Below are positions 24,428 to 28,538 of a stretch of 28,538 nucleotides of DNA, in pieces. The DNA comes from Streptococcaceae bacterium (GTDB lineage: Bacteria; Bacillota; Bacilli; Lactobacillales; Streptococcaceae). The notes under the pieces are model-generated. The model saw only the letters and a list, made by a program, of their open reading frames with translations, ran no database searches and was not told the origin of the DNA. The DNA is taken from assembly GCA_031270215.1 (NCBI GenBank), contig JAISYB010000073.1, positions 1 to 28,538 of the forward strand, written 5' to 3'. The position numbers were made by a program, and so were the translations under genes. Positions within the stretch are counted from its first letter, which is position 1; each line of letters opens with the position of its first letter.

Positions 24428-24997
24428 ATGACAAATTTAAGATTGAAATATGAACAAACGAAAAAGATGAATGAAAAAGCAGTTCATATATTTACAATAA
24501 GAATATCTAATATTCATAAAAGTGAAGCTGAGAAGAAAAGATACAAGCTTCGTTGGATATTGTTTTTAGGTATATTATCAGCTGCTTTGATTGTTACAGG
24601 GTTGTCTACGACTCATCGGGCATTTTCGCTGTATATCGCATTTTTAATATTGTTCATCATTATACCTAGATTCTTTCCAGGAAAAATTTGGAATTTTTTT
24701 ATCTTATTCAATAAAAAAGCTAGAAGAACTACGTCAGGAATTCAATATGTAGAAATAAATAATCAAGGATTATCTGTATTTGGATATATTACTTCTAATA
24801 AAGAAGATGTAAGCTTGGAAATGAAATGGAGTGAATTTGATAATATTTATCTAACAAAAGATTTTATCTTTTTTATGAATTCGCCTAAGTCTTGTGCACT
24901 TTGGATTCCTAAAAATGGACTTCTTGAAGGAAATATTGAGGAGGCAATAGAGAAGATTCGCTTATTCTATCCAATTGGTCTGATAGAGCTTGATTAA
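24428..24997 (+). CDS. YcxB-like membrane protein
   Basis: A 189-residue protein with a charged N-terminus, two adjacent membrane helices (about 45-62 and 65-85), and a C-terminal cytoplasmic domain. That domain has the YcxB-like pattern: YVEINNQGLSVFGYITSN, SLEMKWSEFDNIYLTKDFIFF, CALWIPKNGLLEGNIEE, ending in a helix. The fold is PH-like in known relatives; the role is unknown. I choose the ATG ten bases after AAAAGGA; ATG 24422 is too near that site and ATG 24371 overlaps the upstream remnant. It is flanked by two related terminators, as if this unit moved or was duplicated. Confidence 0.7.
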   Translation: MTNLRLKYEQTKKMNEKAVHIFTIRISNIHKSEAEKKRYKLRWILFLGILSAALIVTGLSTTHRAFSLYIAFLILFIIIPRFFPGKIWNFFILFNKKARRTTSGIQYVEINNQGLSVFGYITSNKEDVSLEMKWSEFDNIYLTKDFIFFMNSPKSCALWIPKNGLLEGNIEEAIEKIRLFYPIGLIELD

Positions 24998-25020
24998 GAT
25001 ATAAAGAAGGTGAATTCAGC

Positions 25021-25080
25021 ATTTAACGACGTAGCAATTAGGAAATTGTTGTCAATATTCGCCAATGTTCGAAAAAAATT
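25021..25080 (+). repeat. Dispersed repeat, copy A
   Basis: TTTAACGACGTAG (25022-25034) and AATTAGGAAATTG (25036-25048), followed by a weaker match through TCGCCAATGTTCGAAA, recur in inverted orientation at 28331-28390. The region 24998-25377 otherwise holds a terminator, a long-range inverted repeat and the trpS promoter, but no gene. Confidence 0.65.
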
Positions 25081-25108
25081 TTCGCTTTCCAGGCAATGAA
25101 GTTGAGGT

Positions 25109-25218
25109 TGACCCAAAAGTTTTGAAAATAAAAAAATCGTATGAAATTCATTTGTGGAAACATTGATTTCATGCGTTTTTTCTATTTCGTAATCAGCGAA
25201 TTTTCGATTTTTGGGTCA
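25109..25218. repeat. Inverted repeat enclosing a terminator
   Basis: TGACCCAAAA (25109-25118) is answered by TTTTTGGGTCA (25208-25218), with a further AAATCG/CGATTTT match just inside. The arms enclose the terminator at 25138-25181, so the whole could fold as a long branched hairpin. Confidence 0.45.
25138..25181 (+). terminator. Terminator after the YcxB-like gene
   Basis: CGTATGAAAT pairs with ATTTCATGCG (one wobble) around an 18-base loop and is followed by six T. Confidence 0.75.
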
Positions 25219-25308
25219 GTCTTGTCTTTTAAAAGCGAGATACTCAGAGGTTTTGTCTACTTCTTTGGAACTTTTTAAAGAATATGGGCAAGCGCATTTA
25301 ACACCTTA

Positions 25309-25317
25309 TGCTATAAT
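25309..25317 (+). promoter_or_regulatory. Extended -10 promoter of trpS
   Basis: TGCTATAAT lies 60 bases before trpS; a second TATAAT at 25338 is nearer but lacks the TG. No T-box leader features are seen, and the leader is too short for one. Confidence 0.55.
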
Positions 25318-25363
25318 GAAAGGAAAGCATTTAAAGCTATAATATGATAGTAATAATTCATAT

Positions 25364-25374
25364 GGAAGGACGCA
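25364..25374 (+). repeat. 11-bp direct repeat, right copy
   Basis: GGAAGGACGCA, the second copy of the sequence at 6311-6321. Here it includes the trpS ribosome site GGAAGGA, three bases before the ATG. Confidence 0.35.
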
Positions 25375-25377
25375 ATA

Positions 25378-26394
25378 ATGGGACAATCAATTATTTTAAC
25401 TGGGGATAGGCCGACAGGCAAGCTACATATTGGGCATTATGTTGGCTCATTGAAAAATCGAGTAAGCATGCAAAACGCAGGGGAGCATCAGCTATTTGTT
25501 TTCTTAGCTGACCAGCAGGCGTTAACGGATCATGCCAAAGAACCTGAGAAGATTAGGGAGAGTATTACAGAGGTTGCTTTGGATTATTTGGCGGTAGGGC
25601 TTGATCCGAAGAAGGCAACAATCTTCATTCAAAGTCAAATTCCTGAGCTTTCAGAGCTTGCGATGTATTATATGAATCTAGTCAGTGTTGCACGTTTGAA
25701 GCGTAATCCAACGGTTAAAACGGAGATTGCACAAAAGGACTTTGGGGAGAGTGTTCCGGTCGGTTTCTTTGTCTATCCGATTGCTCAAGCCGCAGATATT
25801 ACAGCATTTAAAGCGAACTATGTTCCTGTTGGGGCAGACCAAGCACCGATGATTGAGCAAACGCGTGAGATTGTTAGAAGTTTTAATCACACTTATCAGA
25901 CTGATGTTTTAGTGGAGCCAGAAGGCATTTATCCAGATGAAATGTCTGCTCGTTTGCCGGGGATTGATGGCAATGCCAAGATGAGTAAGTCAATGAACAA
26001 TGGTATTTACCTCTCTGATGACGCGGATACAGTGCAAAAAAAGGTAATGAGTATGTATACTGACCCTAATCATTTGCGGGTGGAAGACCCCGGTCAAGTT
26101 GAAGGGAATATGGTCTTTTATTATCTAGATGTTTTCGGTAAGGATAAGCAAAAGATTGCAGAGTTAAAGGCGCAATATTCTAAAGGCGGCTTGGGAGATG
26201 TCAAGGTTAAGAGATATCTCAATGACGTATTGCAGGCAGAGCTTGAACCGATTAGAAAACGTCGCTTGGAGTATGCGAATAATATTGACGCAGTCCATCA
26301 AATGCTACAAGAAGGTAGCAATCATGCGCGTGAGGTTGCAGCAGCAACGCTTGATCAAGTCAAACAAGCAATGGGTTTACATTACTTTAACTAA
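25378..26394 (+). CDS. trpS: Tryptophanyl-tRNA synthetase TrpS
   Basis: A class I aminoacyl-tRNA synthetase of 338 residues that charges tRNA-Trp. The ATP-binding signatures are PTGKLHIGHYVGSL (HIGH motif, residues about 11-24) and NAKMSKSMNN (KMSKS). GADQAPMIEQTREI and the N-terminal TGDRPTGKLHIG are of the type common in streptococci and lactococci. GGAAGGA lies seven bases before the ATG. It marks the return to housekeeping DNA with fewer A-runs than the island to its left. The next gene starts 24 bases after its stop and may be cotranscribed. Confidence 0.97.
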   Translation: MGQSIILTGDRPTGKLHIGHYVGSLKNRVSMQNAGEHQLFVFLADQQALTDHAKEPEKIRESITEVALDYLAVGLDPKKATIFIQSQIPELSELAMYYMNLVSVARLKRNPTVKTEIAQKDFGESVPVGFFVYPIAQAADITAFKANYVPVGADQAPMIEQTREIVRSFNHTYQTDVLVEPEGIYPDEMSARLPGIDGNAKMSKSMNNGIYLSDDADTVQKKVMSMYTDPNHLRVEDPGQVEGNMVFYYLDVFGKDKQKIAELKAQYSKGGLGDVKVKRYLNDVLQAELEPIRKRRLEYANNIDAVHQMLQEGSNHAREVAAATLDQVKQAMGLHYFN

Positions 26395-26418
26395 AAAGTA
26401 GAAAGAGAAGGGGAATTT

Positions 26419-28056
26419 ATGGGCTTAGAAGAAACAGTAATAACTAGAAGAAGTCGTCGGGGAATACAGGAGAGTCAAGTCGCAACTCGGTCATATCCAC
26501 CTGCTTTTATTGCTTGGTTTTTATTGATTTTCAGTATTTTACTAAGCGTTAGCTTTTATGCAGGACCGCTATTAAAACATTTACCAAACGGTGAAGTTAG
26601 TATTGGTCGCTTACTTGGTATGCTGATGAATAAGGGAGGGACACCGTATCTTGATTTTGTGACGGACAAGGGTCCGATTTATTTGCTTTTGACACAGCTT
26701 GGAAGTATTAAGATATTTGTCTTTTTAATAGCATTAATTATTCAGATTTTTATCTATTATTTCACCTTGGTTATTCTCTTCAAAATGGTGCGTAGAGTTG
26801 TTTTAGAGGATAAAATTGCCTTTGTTACAACACTTATCGCAGGCTTTCTTTTATCGCGTGTTACCTTTGGTGGCGAAGTGGCTTCGCTTTACGTAGTGCC
26901 CCTAATTTCAGGGAGTGTCTATATCGTGACGAGTTATTTGGATGAAGTGGGAATTAATGATGCAGCCTTTATTCTCTACGGCTTATTTGGGGCATTGGCA
27001 GCATTTATTGATAGTACGCAATTAGTTTTTTGGGTCGTTGCAAGTGTATTTTTATTAGTTTACAATCTTGTACACCATCGTTTCAAAATGCTCATCTATC
27101 AAGTTCTCTGTGTTTTATTTGGCAGCTTATTAGTGATTTTTCCTGTTTTTGTTCAAGCGGTTGGAGCAGGTAATCTAAATGCTTTATTGCAAAATGTTTT
27201 TAACAATCGTCTGACAAATCTATTGCAGACGCATTTAAATAATGGTGTTCAGGATTCCTTACTCGTTTTGCTTTTATATGGTGTATTAATCCCAATCGTA
27301 CCATTTATTTTGAGTATTTTTTCAGATACTGCTAAGCGATGGCAAAACGGTTATATACTTGTCAGTCTATTTGCTGGCTTGACGTTGTTTTTTACAGTTT
27401 CTGGATATCAAATTGCACTACTTGCGGGTATCGTGCCATTTCTTGTAATCATTTTAGCAGCTTGGATTAAGACATTAAGCACATGGCGGATATTCCCGCT
27501 TGCATCCAACCGAAAGCTTTCGATGATAGGTGTACTACTTTTATTAATCATCTCAAGCGTTGGTTTACCTTTGGCTGGGGCGGCTGATTATGGCTTGAAT
27601 CTGAAATCGGCTATCACGAGTAATCAGCAAACGTCAGAAAAGAAGATTGCTGCGTGGATTAAAAAGGAAAGCTCTGCTAAGGATACAATTTTTGTCGCTG
27701 TGGCAGATAGTAATATTTACCAATTGGCAAGCCGCAAGCCTGCAAGCAAATACGTGCTGCAATCAGGGGTTGATTTGGCAAACTATCAATCAGCTTCTAA
27801 GCAGCTGATTAGTGAACTTAAGGCGAATCAACCGAAATATTTAGTCATACCAGCAAAGGATTTTGAGAAAAATGCGAAGCTTTCTGTTGTTCAAAAAGAA
27901 ATTATAGCGCTAGCGACGGCAAGCTATCAGCCAGTTCAAATCAGTGGTGTAAATGCGAAAACCTACTACATTGGACAGCTCAAGGTAAAGGCTGCTGCTG
28001 CGCCAAACGCTAGCAATGTTTCGCAAACTGTCCCTGATGAGAGTGTGACGGAGTAG
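26419..28056 (+). CDS. GT-C type membrane glycosyltransferase-like protein
   Basis: A 545-residue membrane protein. A basic cytoplasmic N-terminus (TRRSRRG) precedes the first helix at about 28-50. An extracytoplasmic loop then holds KGGTPYLDFVTDKGPIYLL, the pattern seen after the first helix of GT-C glycosyltransferases (ArnT/PMT-like), where the acidic residue helps catalysis. About eight to ten further helices run to residue ~395. A soluble C-terminal domain (about 400-545, with IAAWIKKESSAKDTIFV) ends in an Ala/Ser/Pro-rich tail. It probably adds sugars to a wall polymer, lipid or protein from a polyprenyl-phosphate donor. Substrate is unknown. GAAGGGG precedes the ATG. Confidence 0.7.
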   Translation: MGLEETVITRRSRRGIQESQVATRSYPPAFIAWFLLIFSILLSVSFYAGPLLKHLPNGEVSIGRLLGMLMNKGGTPYLDFVTDKGPIYLLLTQLGSIKIFVFLIALIIQIFIYYFTLVILFKMVRRVVLEDKIAFVTTLIAGFLLSRVTFGGEVASLYVVPLISGSVYIVTSYLDEVGINDAAFILYGLFGALAAFIDSTQLVFWVVASVFLLVYNLVHHRFKMLIYQVLCVLFGSLLVIFPVFVQAVGAGNLNALLQNVFNNRLTNLLQTHLNNGVQDSLLVLLLYGVLIPIVPFILSIFSDTAKRWQNGYILVSLFAGLTLFFTVSGYQIALLAGIVPFLVIILAAWIKTLSTWRIFPLASNRKLSMIGVLLLLIISSVGLPLAGAADYGLNLKSAITSNQQTSEKKIAAWIKKESSAKDTIFVAVADSNIYQLASRKPASKYVLQSGVDLANYQSASKQLISELKANQPKYLVIPAKDFEKNAKLSVVQKEIIALATASYQPVQISGVNAKTYYIGQLKVKAAAAPNASNVSQTVPDESVTE

Positions 28057-28078
28057 TCTTTCTTCTGGATAAGACAAG

Positions 28079-28110
28079 AGTATGGAATTATCTTGTTCCA
28101 TGCTTTTTTT
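28079..28110 (+). terminator. Terminator after trpS and the membrane gene
   Basis: AGTATGGAA pairs with TTCCATGCT (one wobble) and is followed by a run of eight T. Confidence 0.85.
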
Positions 28111-28330
28111 TGGTGCTTTTCAGTTAAGCCAAAAGTAAAAATGCAAAAAAACTTTGAGTGAACAGTTAGTGTGAGGCTTCGGGGTGAGTAGAACGAAGAC
28201 ACGCAGGAGTGGCTTGGCGAGTTTCAAATTTAATGTCAACCATGAAAAAGCGGCTGGAACGTAAGTCTGCACCTTTGTTTAATGTTCGTAATTCACGAGG
28301 AACAATATGGCAACGACTAGAAAAATGATA

Positions 28331-28390
28331 AATTTCCGAATATTTGCGAGTTTTTGCTATCAATTTCCTAATTTTTCTACGTCGTTAAAC
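28331..28390 (-). repeat. Dispersed repeat, copy B (inverted)
   Basis: CAATTTCCTAATT (28361-28373) and CTACGTCGTTAAA (28377-28389) are the exact reverse complements of the two blocks of copy A at 25022-25048. The extension to AATTTCCGAATATTTGCGAG (from 28331) matches copy A more loosely. Confidence 0.65.
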
Positions 28391-28462
28391 ACCAAATTTT
28401 AGTTCTTAGGAAATTTTTCCAAATTTGTTAAGTTTTATCTTTCTTTTCTCTGAGTTATATGT

Positions 28463-28468
28463 TAGAAT
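28463..28468 (+). promoter_or_regulatory. Putative -10 box of the last gene
   Basis: TAGAAT about 57 bases before the ATG; no clear -35. Confidence 0.3.
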
Positions 28469-28524
28469 TAATTTAATGAAATGGTTTACAAAATCGAAAA
28501 TGTAAGTTGACAGGAGGGGTTGTC

Positions 28525-28538
28525 ATGTTTAAACTACT
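28525..28538 (+). CDS. 5' end of a further gene
   Basis: Only MFKL is visible before the window ends. The start is credible because AGGAGGGG lies five bases upstream. Nothing can be said about function. Confidence 0.6.

Larger units (their letters stand above)
28111..28524 (+). other. Gene-free stretch before the last gene
   Basis: No supported gene. Bases about 28160-28220 are richer in G+C than the surroundings. 28331-28390 is repeat copy B, and the end carries a promoter and a strong ribosome site for the next gene. A 65-codon minus-strand frame at 28166-28363 has an unnatural composition and no ribosome site. Confidence 0.4.

Noticed and set aside
25182..25377. T-box riboswitch ahead of trpS
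   Set aside because: No T-box sequence or antiterminator is visible and the transcript leader is short.
28166..28363. 65-codon minus-strand frame
   Set aside because: Composition is unnatural (many Arg, Ser, His, Cys), it runs into repeat copy B and has no ribosome site.
1..28538. tRNA or rRNA genes, CRISPR array, intact insertion sequence or integrase
   Set aside because: I saw no cloverleaf, no regular repeat-spacer series and no transposase or recombinase gene in the window.

Overview
The window comes from a low-GC Gram-positive bacterium, most likely a lactic acid bacterium of the Lactobacillales. The AT-rich codon use, strong AGGAG-type ribosome binding sites, extended -10 promoters (TGnTATAAT) and the class I lantibiotic machinery all fit. 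A Lactococcus- or Streptococcus-like host is my guess from the look of TrpS and SerA; the sequence does not prove it.

Left flank (1-6270) is housekeeping metabolism. It holds the 3' end of an ammonium transporter gene with its PII partner (amtB-glnK), a pantothenate/beta-alanine operon (panB-panC-panD) followed by a tiny membrane protein, and the serine pathway pair serC-serA. Right flank (25378-28538) is also ordinary: tryptophanyl-tRNA synthetase, a GT-C-like membrane glycosyltransferase, and the first codons of a further gene.

Between serA and trpS lies about 19 kb of accessory, visibly more AT-rich DNA. First (6570-8782) is a decaying toxin-like locus: a membrane-anchored small protein with a frameshift, a protein with an N-terminal lipase fold (Ser127/Asp178/His207) and a C-terminal helical region whose tail has been frameshifted away, and two small helical proteins, one broken by a stop codon. 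The layout matches the 'reverse domain' type VII-secreted lipases typified by staphylococcal TslA. Next (8973-11843) is a 956-residue protein that joins a Zn-binding segment, an archaeo-eukaryotic primase-like domain of the TOTE conflict type, a superfamily 2 helicase and a degenerate PLD-like tail, so probably a defence or conflict protein.

The centrepiece (12022-23040) is a class I lantibiotic cluster. Two precursor peptides with near-identical leaders and nisin-like N-terminal cores containing CTPGTC are followed by a read-through terminator, then the dehydratase LanB, exporter LanT, cyclase LanC and the two-component system LanR-LanK. The immunity transporter LanFEG is encoded divergently. 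No leader protease (LanP) and no LanI lipoprotein are visible. The lan promoter region has a perfect 12-bp palindrome at the expected transcription start and a direct repeat over the -35 region.

Downstream (23041-25377) are a dead acidic, immunity-like gene, a lipoprotein, a YcxB-like membrane protein, and several related terminators and repeats. One repeat recurs in inverted orientation at 28331-28390, so the two copies bracket trpS and the glycosyltransferase gene. An 11-bp direct repeat (GGAAGGACGCA) lies just after serA and just before trpS, at the two edges of the accessory region.
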